Positions 11,588-26,500 of a stretch of DNA of 64,000 bases are shown piece after piece (position 1 is the stretch's first letter; the number at the start of each line of letters is the position of its first letter). Source of the DNA: Lutjanus erythropterus (lineage: Eukaryota; Chordata; Actinopteri; Lutjaniformes; Lutjanidae); assembly GCA_020091685.1 (NCBI GenBank), contig CM034605.1, positions 6,655,519-6,719,518 of the forward strand, in the 5' to 3' direction. The notes under the pieces were generated by a model. That model had not been told where the DNA came from. It saw nothing but the letters and a program-made list of their open reading frames with translations, and ran no database searches. The translations under genes and the position numbers were made by a program.

Positions 11588-14500
11588 ACCTGTAAACTAC
11601 TAACCCTGTATGTTGTTGTATGGCCTGGCTCAGGCTGAACATTTTGGCACATGGGACACTACAGAGAAATAAAATTTGGGGGCTAATGACATTATGTGAT
11701 AACGGATCAATGACTTGGATATTCGCTGTTAACCGATTCAGTGTTTTAGGTCGTATGGAAGGCATTTCTGCTACTGGTATTGGTACTGGAACAACTCTAC
11801 AAGAAAGTGACTGTGATACACTAGTGTTTGGAGTGAGGGAGTCCTGAATAAAATATGAACACACGGAAACACACACCCTTACATTAATCTGTTTACACGC
11901 ATAGATTCCGGAGAAATACAAATTGCTGTTCAGAGTGAGTTTCCGCAGCAGTGAGGGCGACACAACAGCCTTACAGACTTCATTATGTTATGGCCTCTCA
12001 CATTAGCCACAGCATACGTTCCATGCTGTGAAACATTATTCTCAGGCCTGGCTAACCTCTCTAACCTCTCTCTATCCAGCCTATTCCTCTTTATCTGTAT
12101 CTATGTTTTCCTTGTTCTTTCCCTTTAAGCTGGCTTGGTGCTGAGGAGGTGAGTAGAGGTCAGTCCAGGGAGATTTAACACCTCTGAAGGATAGATGGGC
12201 AAACAGTATGGTAATGTGGCTAACCACCTCTTGCCTGCCTTCAACAGCCTGAATATCACACCTGCTGTCTGACAATGTGAAGTCCTACACACAAACACTC
12301 AAGGAGGCACACTGTCTAGAAAATTCAGACATTTAATTCTCACATGCCAGCATACAGGATAAAAATATTACATACTCTTTAGACCGCCCTTAAAACTTAT
12401 GAGCACTGACAGATGTGAAAATGACAAGATGGTGTGGTATTGTGGAGTGCTTTCCTTGTCAAAACAGAACGTGTGTTGGGATCCAATAGAGTGGAAAAGT
12501 GCAATCCTGTATTGATTTCAGTGCTGTTGCAGATCGATCAGAGCTGCTACAAGTATGAAGAACAAGATAAGACACGTTTTCCATTCTATTCATCATGGAC
12601 TGATAAGAGTGCTGTACTGACATCCGCGAGCTGCTGTTTGTCGGTCGGATCTCTTAAGTGTTGGTGAATGAGCTCATGAGGACGCACGCGCACACACACA
12701 CATGCAAACACGCCGTCTGCAACTGCTATTTAACAAGGCTGCTTATATTCATAGGAAAGTAATTGCACGGAAAGATGCAGTTTGAAACAAGAAGAGATGA
12801 ACAAAGTAGCGTGAGTGGGGCTTGAGGAAGTGGAGAAAGCAGAGTGTTTGAAGTCAGTCGGATGGCGTGAAGAGCCAGGCCCTGTTGTTTGATATTCATC
12901 AGTGAGCGTGGGCGTGGAAGAAGAGCAGAGAGAATGAGGGAGGTGGAGGAGGTGATGGGGGCAAACAGGTGTGGAGGAGGAGGAGAGACTGATACGGGAA
13001 AAGAGCCAAGAAAGGAGACGATGAAGAAGAGGGAAAGAATACAAAATGAAAAGGGGCATAAAGAGATGGAGTGGAAAGACAATGAAGCAGGACAGAGGTG
13101 TAGTGTGGTTGATTTCTCACCTGTCCCACTGATTGGATAGCCAGGAGAGGGAGAGAAGACCTGTGAGGCAAAGTCCTCGAAGGTCATGACCTCTCTGTGG
13201 TTCTGAACGATGGCCTCCAGGTAGAGTGCCCGCTCCTCATAGCTGGTTGGCTTTCATTAAGGAACAAAACATATTGCCAGGTTGGACAAAACAAAACAGA
13301 AATGTAGCAAGTTATAGTTAGTCTCTACCTGTGATAAAATCTAAAAGTCACAATATAATCACATTTTACATCAGTATTGGCTGATATTGTCTTTGCTGAC
13401 TGAAATTTTTAGACTTTTTATGCAAACCCAGACCCCCTAAACTAGAGTGATATTAGTTTGGAAACCTCACCAAACTGTAAATGAAAACTTAAAATAATCA
13501 TTTAAAAAAAGAAAACAAACAATGAGCCAATTAAGTCTGAAAAAAAAAAGAAATTTAGCTTCACGCTGAACACAAAGCTCAGTCTCCTGGGCAAGAGACC
13601 TGTGTTAAATTTCTTCAAACTGCCGATATCTACTCTCTTGCTCACAGCCAATCAGAGCACAGAAGCAGCAGCCAATCACAGCACAGTAGGCAAAAAGTAA
13701 TGCAGCTTTGTCCTTCTCTTGTAAAAGCAACATATAGGGTTATATCTTAAGTCAGCTAACTAGCTAGCTGATGATTGATGTAGATTAGCTAGCTAATTAG
13801 CTTGGAACTTTGCACTCGGACAGCAGTAACTAGCATAAACAGCTACTGTTTCAGAAAAAAAAACACTGGCTGGACACAACTCTGCTACGATGTAAGAGAG
13901 CAATAAGCATCAGCTATTAGCCAAATTGTTATTTTAAACATTGTTGCTAGCCCACAATTTCAAAGTCGGTGCACCTCTAATCAAAACATTCATCTGTACA
14001 TAGCATAGTTCACCTGTTAGGAACAAGTCATAGCAGCAGTCACGAATCACATCTTCCCAGTGCTGCACTGCATATACATGTACTGTACTGAGTGATCTGC
14101 GAGAGCGAGAGGCAGTTTTACTGGGCAGGGCCGCTCCACCATCAGCAACCCAGCCAGAAGCAAAGATGGAACAATCAGCCGTGCCACACATCCCCAAATG
14201 AGAAAGCAGTCTCCAAAATAATCATAAAAAAAGAAAGAAAGAATACATCACTACTGGCGTGATGCTCCAAACCTCTCCTCTCCCCCCTCTCGTCCCTCTC
14301 TTCTCTCTAATAGAACCCCTGCTGCAGGCAGCATGTCTAGGACCACCCTCCCCGATGTGCTGCCTGCCACTTCTCCGTGCCATCAGGGGGAAAATTGGAG
14401 CCATTTGAAATTCAGAGTGACAAGCAGTGACTGGAGCCTGGGCAGCCAGCATGCAGGATGGATGGCCGGATTTGAAATGGGGAAGCTCAAATTAATAAAT

Positions 14501-17500
14501 AAATAAATAAGCCAGCAAAATGGCTGCCGGGCGAGGGCGGAAAACATTCTGATGGTCATTATCATATCATTATCATAGATATATCGTGCTGTGTCTGTTG
14601 TGGAATGGAGGCAAGTGCTGGATAAAATATGTTGCAGGGAACTACTGGAGTAAAAAGGTCGATCTGATGGCATAATGATAGTAAGCACTTTTCAGATTTA
14701 ACTGCGTGTGTGTGACAATGAGTCTGATTGTTCTCACAGCTGTCTGTTGTGGCCATTTTCCTTGATAGACGACACCTAACAAATTGCTAGACAAACACAT
14801 GCATTCTCACTCACAAACAAACAACTCCGGTCGCTGAACACAGAGGGGCCCCTCCCCCTCATCTCATTATGATTGCCAGGGTGGAGTGGCACTGGGCTGT
14901 TGCTGACGCCAAGGCTGAACCAGGCTGAGCTGAGATAGGCTGGACTGGGCCGAGAGGCTCCGGTCTGGGTTAGATAGATAGGACGAGACAGTGACTGGGC
15001 AGGGGGCCTGCTGTGGGCACATGCCGCCACAGCAGGGGCCAAGGCAGCCATGACCAATGGCTTTGAGGGAACCGTGGCAAAGTGGGGGTGATGGGCACCT
15101 GAGCCGGGAGGCACCAGAGGGTACCACGGCCAAGCTGCTCACAGGGACAGACTTAGATGGACAGAGGGCGGAATAAGACAAAGGACAGGGTAACAGAGGA
15201 CAAAAGAGAGCAGGATGTGTAAACGGTAGTGATGTTTGGTTCTACATGCCCCATGAACCAAAAAATACAGTCTTCTAAGTCCAAGACTGGGCTGCACCAA
15301 CCAAGATTAGTTTAATCTAAGATTAGTTCTAATCGGAGTTAAAACTAGGTTTAAAATGAGTAAATCCAGATTTAAGATTGAGTAGAGCTCTGTTGCACAA
15401 TTAAAACTAATCTCAGTTCAGTGATTTAAACGCTTGCTTAACCAAATTAAGAGTGCTGTTGGGATCCAGTAAGTAAAAGTAAAAGAGAGAGAAAAAGTTT
15501 CAGCTGCTCTTCTTCATCTGTATTCTTTAACAAAATGTTACTTTGTTTGCTACCTAGCTAAAAAGTTATCAAAATGAATATGTTATATCGTTCACTAGCT
15601 AGTTTTAATCATTGTTGGTGCAACCCAGCCTTGTCTATTTGCATGTCTTTTAAACAGCAAAAACATGATTAGGATTATTTGACCATGGAAGGCAAATGGT
15701 AGTGAGAAACACTTTTGAATCAAACTCCCTGAAAGTGAAATCCTTAAGCAATTAGTCTACTTTGCTCAGTGATTCTTTTTGGCATTTTGTTGGAAAATAA
15801 GATTCCTGGGTAAACATTAGATTTGGGCACATGTTAGGACAGAAACCTGAGAAACCCATTAAAGTGAAAGCTCATATTTCCCTCAAGTAGGAAAAGAGAA
15901 ATGGAAAAAAAAAAATCAAGTAAGCTGTAAGACCTGTCAACTAATACACTGGAACTCAAAACTCTCCAGGGCCAACATCTCCATTTAAGAGATGCAGAGC
16001 AGCATGACTGCAAGCACGTAAAAGCACTTCCCTCTTGAGCTCTATATCTGTCCTCCAGTCATGGCCAGACAGGCAACGTCACTGTTTTCTGTCACTTGCT
16101 GGAAACAGTATTGGACAAAGAGTGGGCATCCCAGTCTCTGCTGCCATGGTAACTTGGGTCACAGCTCTGTGTGGTGGGTCATATCCAGGCTTTTATGGAT
16201 GACAGACAGAGAGGTAGGATGTTTGTAAAAGAACAAAATGTGCCCAGATAGGTAATAAGTGGAAGAGAAAATCTAGTAGGAGAGAGGACTTCATGAAAAG
16301 AAACCAGCTAGAAGTTAGAAGGAAGCCAACAAACGAAAGACAAGGAGGGATAAGAGGAGAGAGAAGAGAAGCTCGGCACAGCGTGGGTCAACAGAGCCAT
16401 ATGGCTGTCCATTATCAGAGATGCAGATGACTGGAGGCCTGTTATTGAGATTCCTAAAGCAAATATTGACTCCAGCTGGAGCAGACGCTCTCTCTGACTC
16501 TGACACACGCCTCTCCTCCACTACTTCCTTCCGCTGCCCTCTATCCAAGTTAGACAAATGGATTATAGTGGGTGAGAAAAAAAACTTCAACGTCAGAATA
16601 CAATGAAGGCAGATAGTGTAGAATCATCAAGAGACCAGAGGAAATGTATGACATGCTGGCAGGCAGAGAGACAGGCGGTGAGGGAAGGAGACTAATAAAA
16701 GGTATTTTGGAGATGAGTGAAAGCGAGAGCCGTAATCAGCTCACTTAAGTAAATGTACGATGCTATCTGTGGGTAAAAAAATTGCTGCACAGACATCAGA
16801 CCTGATGCACAGTGAGGGGTAATCTTGCCTCCTCTCTCTCGTGCACTCTCTCATCTTTCTGCTTGTCTCTAATTACTAAGCCATGGGCACAGCTTGTTCC
16901 CCTGCATATGCACAGATGCTGCTGCCTCCATGCAGTAACTTAATCAAGGGACACGTCCAGAACAGTGACGCAAAGGCTATGCCCATGTCATGGACACCAA
17001 ACCCGCTGACACTGACCTATTTTGTGGGGAAAAAATAAGAAGCAGTTACTGATGATGAGCGCCTGGCTATTAAGCTTCATGTTTGTGACAAAACTTCTCT
17101 GGGCGATTTGATCACGAAATACAAACACCTAATTTATACCTGGTATCAAAACGCAGTCCGTGATCCATATCAGGAAAAATGTGTGTCAGGTGTAAGGTAT
17201 AAATGCATCATGATGGGAATGTAATTGGATCTGCCTGACCACATCTGGAAGTAGTCTGGTTCGTATTGTGCTCAAGATCTTCAGTAGGGGTAAACTCTAT
17301 CCACACTACATGCTGGCATCTGTGGTTCTGAGATCACAGAAAATTAACATTGTTGTTCAAATTTAGAAAGTGAGCGAGCAAGAAGTCTGAAAGAAATTGT
17401 TTCATGGTGGTTACGTTATAAAGCACAAATAAACTCCACACAATGCTGGATTTTGTGTGAACACAACCAAAGCGATCCTAAGTCTGCTCTGTCTGTGTGT

Positions 17501-20500
17501 GTGTGTGTGTATGTGTGTTCAACTCCTTCTGGAGCTCTCACAACCAGAGAGAAGAGGAAAGAGACTGAGAATGTGATGTAACCATTGGTTGCTATGTTTT
17601 CATAAAATTTCAACCTCAAAAGCTGTGCGCTGTATTGGCTGGGGTCTACACACCACTGCCAAACAGGCTGAAGCTCAGAGGTGTCCAGAGCAAAGCAGGA
17701 TCTCTGCAAATGTAGTCACACCTCTACTGGGTAATATAAGTATTTGCATATTTATTATTTATATATTTTTTAATTTTATATATGTATATATTACATTTGC
17801 CCCTACTGACAATTAGACATACAGGTTTTTCTCTGGAGGACAGAGATCCGATCTCAATTAATATAACAAGAGCACATTAAAAATGCCAGGTGTAAAAGCA
17901 GAGACAAGATCGGATTGCTTATTATTCTGATAACATATCTGGATACAGATCCCATTTTAATACCAGATGTAATTGGGGTAAAAAATGTTATACCTTCTAA
18001 AAACGCATGTGAAATGTGTTATGAAAGCCTTTCTGATGAACCACATTACTATATCTCATAACACTCCACTATATTTTATGCCATAAAAAATTCCCATAAA
18101 GCTAGGAATGAAATGCATAAAAAGGAAAATGCAGACAGGTCTACATTTCCACAGATGGACTGCAACCTAAGTCACCCGTGACATAACTGTCATTTACAGC
18201 TGAACTGGGCGGACAAGCAAGACAAGCCAATGTGTGGGAGGGGAGTGTGTTGCGCCACTTTGGGAATTTCCAAGGAACCCCTTACGTTCCAAGCGGCTGA
18301 ATTCCTATTAGGGAGAAGAGAAGGAAACAAATGTACCGTCTGTGGAGCGTGGCAACCATTGGGACAGTAACGAGAAAAAAAATCTCACAGATATGAGTTA
18401 ATGTAAGACAACTTCAGGTATGGAACTGCTATCTAGAGACATGGAGGGACTATTAGCTATAAAGGGAAAAGCACAAATCTAGTCTATTACATACAACATT
18501 TACACATTGGGATAATGTGTTTTAGTGGATAACGGACCTTCTCCACCCTGTCCCCTGCTTGCCCTCTGCTTCTTTTGTCACAAAGACAGTAACTTATGTT
18601 TGGCATGTGGTGTTTGAGTTTAGGTGTGTATCCAAAACACAAATGCACAGGTCAATTATGCACAAACACACATGATGCAGCTTATGTGGCTGGACAAACC
18701 TCACCAGAGACAGAATCCAACAATGTCAAACCTGTGAACGCATATGTGCATGACAATATGAGTCAGCCTACGTGTACATGCATATGTATCTGTGGGTGTG
18801 TGCACGTATGTATACATATGCATGCATGCTGTCCAGATGGCAGGAGGGGGTAGCTCTGGGGGAACGGTGGGGGTCAAGCATCTTTGTGGATCAAAGCCAA
18901 GGTCAGGGCAGCTGCAGTGGCCCATGTTCAAGGTGAATGGAGGCCTCAGATGGCTCTTCATTAGCAGGCTGCTCCATCCCTGCTGGACCCTGTCAGCCAA
19001 CAGCCACCGACCCTCATCATCATCTCCCTCCCTTCTACTCTCCCCGTCCACAGGGACCTGTCCTGAAAATGCCTGTCCACTGGGATCCATTTTGTGCCGT
19101 GTGCAACCCCACCCAGCGCACGCAGACATGTACACATGCTCACACACAGCCGTTGGTGCATAAGTAGGCACAACACACACACAAGCACACCAACACCCTC
19201 CACCCACACACTCCGTTCCCCAAAAGAGCCTTTATTGACCTCTGAACTGGTGTCTCTCTGGAGAGTAGCTTCCTGACCATCCAGCCACCGTCTTTGTGTT
19301 CCTCAGTCCCCCTGCTGACAAAAGGCCTCACGCCACCACTGGCCTCTGACACACAGTCAACATCTTTTGAGCACAACACAGCCAGCAGGGACATTTATGC
19401 ATCATGGCTTCAGAGAGAACTGCTTTACGTTAAGGTACACTGAATGTAAAAAGTGTTTACTCAGTGTTTTTTCAGCACTTCTCACCAACAGCACACTGTG
19501 TGTACATCTTTGAAACCAAACAAACAAATGTGAATGTATTCCTTTTCTTCTAAAATACTGTATTTTAAAATTAGTTTTAAACCTCCATTGTTAACGTCCA
19601 TGTTTACAACTGTTTGTAATGTTCTTTCCTGCATTTCCCTGGAGCATTGCAACAGCTCTTGATGGGTAACTGCCACAAAGTGTCAGTCAACCGAGAAGCA
19701 TGAACCATCAGTGAGAATATTTAATCCTTCATCCACATGCTCACACTCTTACAAGTGCAAACTTGTCCTAGTAGGGAGATATTAACAATATATTTGCTAC
19801 AGAAGTAAGTACCTTCATATTAGCAACATAATGACTTTTGTCAGCCTGATTATGTTGACTTGCTTATATATTTTTTTAATTGGTTCTCTTTCCTTGCTTT
19901 CTGTGCTTCTATCATGGGTAAGTAGGCTATGACATTAAATGTTGTCTTTTTTATCTGTTTTAATGACCAGAAGTCTGTACGGGTCTTTTTTATTTTGAAA
20001 TTTGTCATGATTCTGCTCTGTGCAGATTGACACGGCACTCGTAAAAATTAGACTTGATGCTCATTTGAAGCAGACTGAAGAGCTGCTTCTGGGATGCGCT
20101 GCTGGTGGCATCACCAGCATTGTGTAGAATGGCTGTGATCAGTTCTGCAGGACATGGCGCAGCCATAATGCAATGCAGCCTTGCCCGCTGGAATCAAACC
20201 GTAAGAAGTTTTTTGGTGGAATATGGCTGAAGTGGAACATACTGCAGATTATGTATGTTTTCATTAATGTATACTCACCTGAAAATAAGAATTTTTGTTT
20301 CTTTGTCACTTTAGGACTAATCCTTCACTCCATGGAGGTACCATGTTGTACTGCCATTCTACAGTAGCCCTGAACAGACAAATCAAACACTGGCTCTAAG
20401 TACAAGCTTGCACATAAGTGCCCACCATAGATTTTCCTGTATGCTTGGAAGAGGAGGGTGAGGCAAGGTGTTTACAATCTGTAAGCTCACTGATAGATGC

Positions 20501-23500
20501 CACTAAATCCTACTTAGTAGTCCTTTAAGACACGGTTTCAGGAACATGTTTAGAAACCGAAGGTTCCCAGGAGTGAAGTGCATTCCATCATTGTGAAGTC
20601 CAATATTGTTGGACCCATCAAGATTCTCTCTAGAGCTCTCCATGCGGCCAAACCCACTGAATCTCAGAAGGGTTTTGGTCAGGGGACGACAGGGAACCCA
20701 ATGTCCACTGTGTGCAGCCCATCTGAGGTTTGCCAAGTAGAAGTTGGGGGATTCTAGGAGCACGATGAGATGAGACAAAGAATAACTTGGTCTGCATGTC
20801 AAATGAACGCCAGGACTATATCTGGTGAAGACAAGATAACACTTATAGCTTGGGAAAATCATCCCACCAGTGAATTGTATTGGTTGGATAGGGATTACTG
20901 TCAGCAGTAGGGACTGGGTGACTGGTCAAGACTAGATTGGGTTCAGGCCAAGTGTCCCTAGGAAGCCCTACCAAAATCCTAGACTGGAATGCTGTTTTTG
21001 TGATTTATTTGCAAAAAACAATGAAAGATTTTTCAGTCTAAACTCTCCTTTTGCAGTAACAGCTAAACAGCATGAATGAGACAGACAGATAAAAAGAGAC
21101 ACTCACACTCAGTTAATCCGTTGATAAGCCAAGGCAGGGGGTTAAAGTCCAGGTCAAAGACACAGCAGAAGATGTCTTAAGATGCCCCATACTGACATTT
21201 CACTATTTAAGCTCCATTTCTATCCACTTCTAAGTCACAGAAGTCAGATGATGGGTGCAAGAGGGGTGCCTGCCCCCTATTTCTAGGCGGGCAGAGCCTC
21301 TCTGCCTAATTAGTTTTCATAGTCAAGTCAAGTAAATTTTATTTATGTAGCTCAATATCACAAGTTTGCCTCAAGGGGCGTTACATTCTGCACAGCACAT
21401 GACACAGGGTCTAAGGACAGAGCTTAGACCCTTGATTTAGATAAGGGAAAAAGCCCTGAAAAAAATGGAAGAAACTTCAGGAAGAGTAACAGAGCAGGGA
21501 TCCCTCTTCCAGGACGGAAAAACAAGCAACAGGCTCTGTGTGCACAGAGGATGAAAATTATAAAATTAGACTCCTGGCAACCGGGATGACATTGTTATAG
21601 ATTGTGTACATATACAAAGAATGTGGATGTTCAGGTGCTGCTTGACCTCCTTGCCACCGTGGAGACCAAAAGAGACAACAAATATAGAAACACACAAGAG
21701 GCAAAGCTTAAGCACAGCATTAACACAGAGGGGAAAGGAAACAAGTACAGAGGGAGAGACACAAGGACAACATGCACACAAGAGACAGAGAGAAGGACAA
21801 GAGGAGAGGCTGAATCTCCTAGAGGACAAAGATCCATTCCAGTCATCTGGAATGAGGCACCAGAGGAGTAAGCGAGGTCCCAGGATGGCTGATGGTCCAG
21901 CACAGACAAGCATGAGTGAAATGAGAGAAGAAGAGAGAGATAGGCACACAGATTGGACGCTCATGTGCTTAGGGAGAGATTTTTTTTTTTTTAGAATGTT
22001 TACAGCATTCTTATCTGCAGGACAAGCATGGACTTTAAGTGCTAGGCTTAACAAATTAATTCAGACTGAAATTAATGATATATTTTAAAGCCTCAGAGAC
22101 AAACTGTCTGATGGCAGCAGGGAGGCTTCTCCAGAGTAAGGGGGTACAGTAGGAGAAGACCCTGCCAATATCTGTTTAACTGTGGACAGACAGGAGCCCT
22201 GAGAGTGGAGAGAACAGGATGAAATAGTCTATAAGGTTCAAATAGATCAGACAGGTATGATGGAACGAGCCCATGTACAATTTTAAAAGTCAACATAAGA
22301 ACGTTAGAGTCTACTTTGACATGAATAGGGGACTCAATGAAGGGAAGCTATAGTTGTTGTAATACGATCAAATGTTCTGGTTTTAGTTGCAGCATTCTGA
22401 GCCATTTGAAGGCTTTTCATACATGTCAGGTATGACAGCAAAATATTACAGAAATCAAGTCTAGATGAAACAACGGTGTGAATTAGTATCTACGTATTGG
22501 CCATGGACAGAAAAGACCTACTTTTAGCTATGGTGCATTGGCAAAAAAACAGGTAACACCAAAATTCTTGGCTGTCAAATTTGTAGAAATCACACAGCTG
22601 CTGAGTTACTTTAAGTTGATCAAACTGGTGTTCATGTTAAACATGGGCAATGAGCAGTATCTGTTTTATCAGCAGGGAGCAGGAAATTACATGACATTCA
22701 ATTTTTCACAGCAGACAAGGAGGCCTCTAATTTAATAATTGGGGCAGATCATCTGCCCTTATAGATACACAGAGCTGAGAATCATCAGCATGGCAGTGGA
22801 AATTTATTCCATGACTGTGTATAATTTGGCCAAGAAGTAAAATATAAAGAGAGAAAAGCAGAGGACTGAGAATAGAGCCCTGAGGTACTCCATATTTCAC
22901 ATCAGGAAATTCTGATGTAACTGAGGTCTTTCAGATAACAAGGACTTTAACCATGTGAGAGCCGGGCCAGAGACACCAACTGTGTAGATAAAAGAAATCT
23001 TCTCCATTAGCAGCAGTAAGAGCATAGAGGTGCTACTAAATCAAGGAGACTAGATGGGACTGTGTTTAGGTCACTGGTACAATTTTCAGTAGGGCATGTT
23101 TCTGCAATGGAATGAGCTAGGACTACAGGCAATCCCTTGAAACATGCAGTTAAAATTGATGGGCCAATGTGGCCATTAACTTTAACTGCACGTGAAACAA
23201 AGACATGGAAGAAGGTGTATGGCAAGAGGGTTCTAGATCAATTCTAAATATAATATATTGCTTTAACAAAACAAACAAGAGCACAACAAACAGTTCAGAA
23301 ATCCTTTCCTGAGAATCATGCTTTTTCAATGTTAGTGGATGTGTGGGCTGACCTTGAGAACCACTGTCTGTGAAGGAAAGTTGATTGACGTCTAACACTG
23401 ACTTTCACTAAACTAAAACAAAATACCTTTACCCAAGACACAGTCGGGAAGGTTTACTTTATCCTCACAAGAAAACGTGTGGCTGACCATGAAACCTTAT

Positions 23501-26500
23501 GATTCTGGGAGTTTTACTAGAAGAACATTAAAAGCACTGTAAAAGACTGCAAAACAAAAAAAAAAACCCTTTGCCATGCATGGGGAGGAACCACTCCTAC
23601 GCTCCTCAGGCCTCCACAGCAGCAGCCAAGGTTAATCCTGTTTGTAGAAGCGCTGGTGGTAAAAGGGGCTCTTGTAGTGAAGAGGGACAGTTTAGAGATG
23701 AGGTGGAGGGTGCCTCTAGGTGCTTGACCCCCTCCTCTCTTAGCCCCACATCTGCCCATTAACCTGGGCCAATCAGCTTGACCTTGGTGAGGAGAGTAGC
23801 TCAGGAGTAGCTCACAGCGCCATTGACTCCCAGCAGTCACATAATTGGTCTGTTAAGAGGAAGGGGTGGGGAGGGTGTGCTTGGTTGTGCTGGGGTGCCA
23901 GTGTAAGCAGGGTAAAAAAAACCAAAAAAAAAAAACAGATGTGGTCATTATTTTTTGTAGAAAGGAATAGTGCCTCATTGCCTCATACCAAATACACACT
24001 ATCACAGAACATAATCCATATGGATTATGTCTCCTGAATTAAGAGAAAAAAAGTGTCAGATTTAAAAAATGATTGGTGGCAAAGATGGGCTAGAAAATAT
24101 CTTTAAATAACTCGCATATACGCTGTTGTTACCAGTCATTACACTGGCTGCCATAGGAGGTAATGAAAGCAGACTGTTAAAATGGACATGTTTAAATCAA
24201 CAGGGGATCAGGGTGCCATCTCCAGGAGGCACTGGTATGGAGAAACTGATTGGCATGCATATGTATCAAGTGTTTCTCATTATGGAAAAAGAGATAAGAG
24301 GCAAAAAATGGCAGAGAGGCTGGGAAACGTACAGAGTGGATACATGGGGAAAGGACTGGTGAAGACACAAAAACAAGGGATAGAACTATGGCAAAAGAAG
24401 GCGGAGATGGAAACAAGGGAGGGGGAAGATGGAAAAGAGGAAGGGAAGAAAGAGGGATAAATCCGAGCAGGTGTTGATTGGAGAGAGGCCAGGCGGTGAG
24501 TGCCAGCGGTACCTGTTGTCACAGCGAGGGCTGAGGTGTGAAGCTCGTCTCAGCAGAGGCCCTTAGAGGTGTGAGGTGATTATGGGAAAAACGGGGAGGA
24601 AGACGGAGACATTTAGACGGAGAGACACAGAGAGAAAGAAAGATATGGACAGAAAGTGAATGTGGCAATAAAGCTGGCTGCTGGAATAATGGCGGAGTGG
24701 GAAGGAACAACAGATTGAGATGGATAAAGTGAAAGCGTGTATGACTGAAACTAGCCAGTAGGGTGGTTGTACAATGTGTGTGTCCAAATCCCATTTTATA
24801 TGGCAGCTACTCAAACCTTGGTGTCTCATTAAACAGCTTTTTTCTGTAGACACAGCAGCAGGACAGAACAACGTCTGAATGTGTCACAAATGCATTATGA
24901 AGAGTGGAGGTGTTTGTGTGTCCATTTTCTGGGTGTGCATAGACATACACAACATCAGATGCTCTAGAGGAATAGCTGGTCTCAGGGAGTTTTAACAAGT
25001 AGCCTAATTAGGAGTGGGGCCAGGAAACTGGAGCTCAGGAGCCCCAAAGGAGTCGGGTCAAACAGTAAGCCCAGGTTAATGACACCTCCTGAGGGGTGAG
25101 TTTCCCACAGCAAGAGCTCTCTAAGCTCCAACCTCCACACCTCTCTACCGTCCATCTGGCATTCAGACAGCCGGATGGGAAGTTATGGCTGTGACATCAC
25201 TCCTAACCTGTGACATCATCACTGCCCATCAGTGATTTCACACAGGTTTGCCACAGCTGCAGACAAAATCTGATGTCTGCTAGCTGGCATGAACATGTTA
25301 TTTATGAGCTGACTGGAGGAAGTAGTCACCCATTTTCTCAAGTCTCTGGCAGCCAACCATTCCTCAGGGGGACACTAAAAATCGATTTCTGCTCCACGAC
25401 AAATCATAAGACCAAGCATCTACACCAAAGTCAATGTTGACCTCTAAACTATCTTAGCTCCGACTGATTGTTGGGGGTTCACAGAATATAAATGATAAAG
25501 CAACAAGTCATCAGAGAAACAGGAGAGCTACAAGATACCTGGTGACATCATAATTTGTTGTAGCTTCGTTTGTTCAACACAACACGACTGCCATCAAAGC
25601 CTTCACAGGACTGGACTTGTGTATTCAGATGAGCTGAGTCTGTAACCAATCTCCTTTTCAAAGGACTCTGGTCTCCATTGATGAGTCCTAACGCAGCAGC
25701 CTTAGATGTGAAACACAATGGATCGACATGATTAATCAAACACAGGCCCATTATAGCCAGACAGTCACACAGGCCTCCACTGTGCATTAACAGAAAGTCA
25801 TAATAAGATGAGCAAAAAGGCTCACAGGGATGAAGATTAACAGATACAGTTCTGTGTGACTGGCTGGGTGAGACTTCTCTCTGAACGTCCCCTTTGTTAG
25901 TGATGATGGCCAGAGTGACATGAATGCCTCAGCCTTCTGGAAACATTATTAGGTCAGGACAAAGGTGCGCATCTTATGAGCTATCTGAGGTGAATATGCG
26001 TCATGTTTTTCCTTCAGTTCCTGATATTTGAATTGTTCAGAATCGAGACAGGGAACAACAGCATCTATCTGATCTCAATTTGAACTTTTAATAAAAAGTC
26101 AAAGATGAAACCGGGAAGGGCACACTGGCACACTGACTTTGATTGAAATCCATCTGATTACTTATGAGGCATTTCACCTTGTCTTTCTCCCAACTTTCAT
26201 GATGAAATTTATAGCACAATAATCAGGCTTAGTGAGTAACAGATTACATGATTAGGATACAAAAAAGGTAACTGTATTCCATTAGAGTTACAGAAAAAAA
26301 CGTAGATTCCACTGTTCAGGAACTACCATGCACAGTGTGCACAAATTACAACAGTTCACAAGCGTCACATCATCATTCTGGTCTCCAGTGAATCCATAGC
26401 TAATCTCACGGTTACCAATTCATTTTCATGGACTTTAGTGAAATTTGGTGAAATGGAATTTTCGCCATTATTTTGTCTTCAGCTGTGAAAACTGTTATCA

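Larger units (their letters stand above)
4989..13120 (-). other. Last intron of ralgapa2 (8.1 kb)
   Basis: This GT-AG intron separates the GAP-end exon from the C-terminal tail exon. It contains a TTAA-type MITE (5233-6428), an L1-like remnant (8831-9370), hAT-type and other repeat pieces (10597-11105) and a 31-base A tract. Stretches 6690-7270 and 7590-8140 look unique and could be regulatory. The long open frame at 6715-7290 shows no recognisable protein. Confidence 0.7.

Noticed and set aside
11463-11963. 166-codon minus-strand frame
   Set aside because: Includes a poly-Phe run from the A31 tract and lies in repeat-like intron DNA.
12726-13120. Continuation of E14 past the donor (extra codons after SGTG)
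   Set aside because: A strong donor (ACAG|gtgaga) lies at the point where family similarity stops, and an in-phase downstream exon exists at 4988.
21566-22054. 162-codon minus-strand frame
   Set aside because: Lies in the 3' part of the L2-like LINE remnant, beyond the end of its reverse-transcriptase similarity; no domain.
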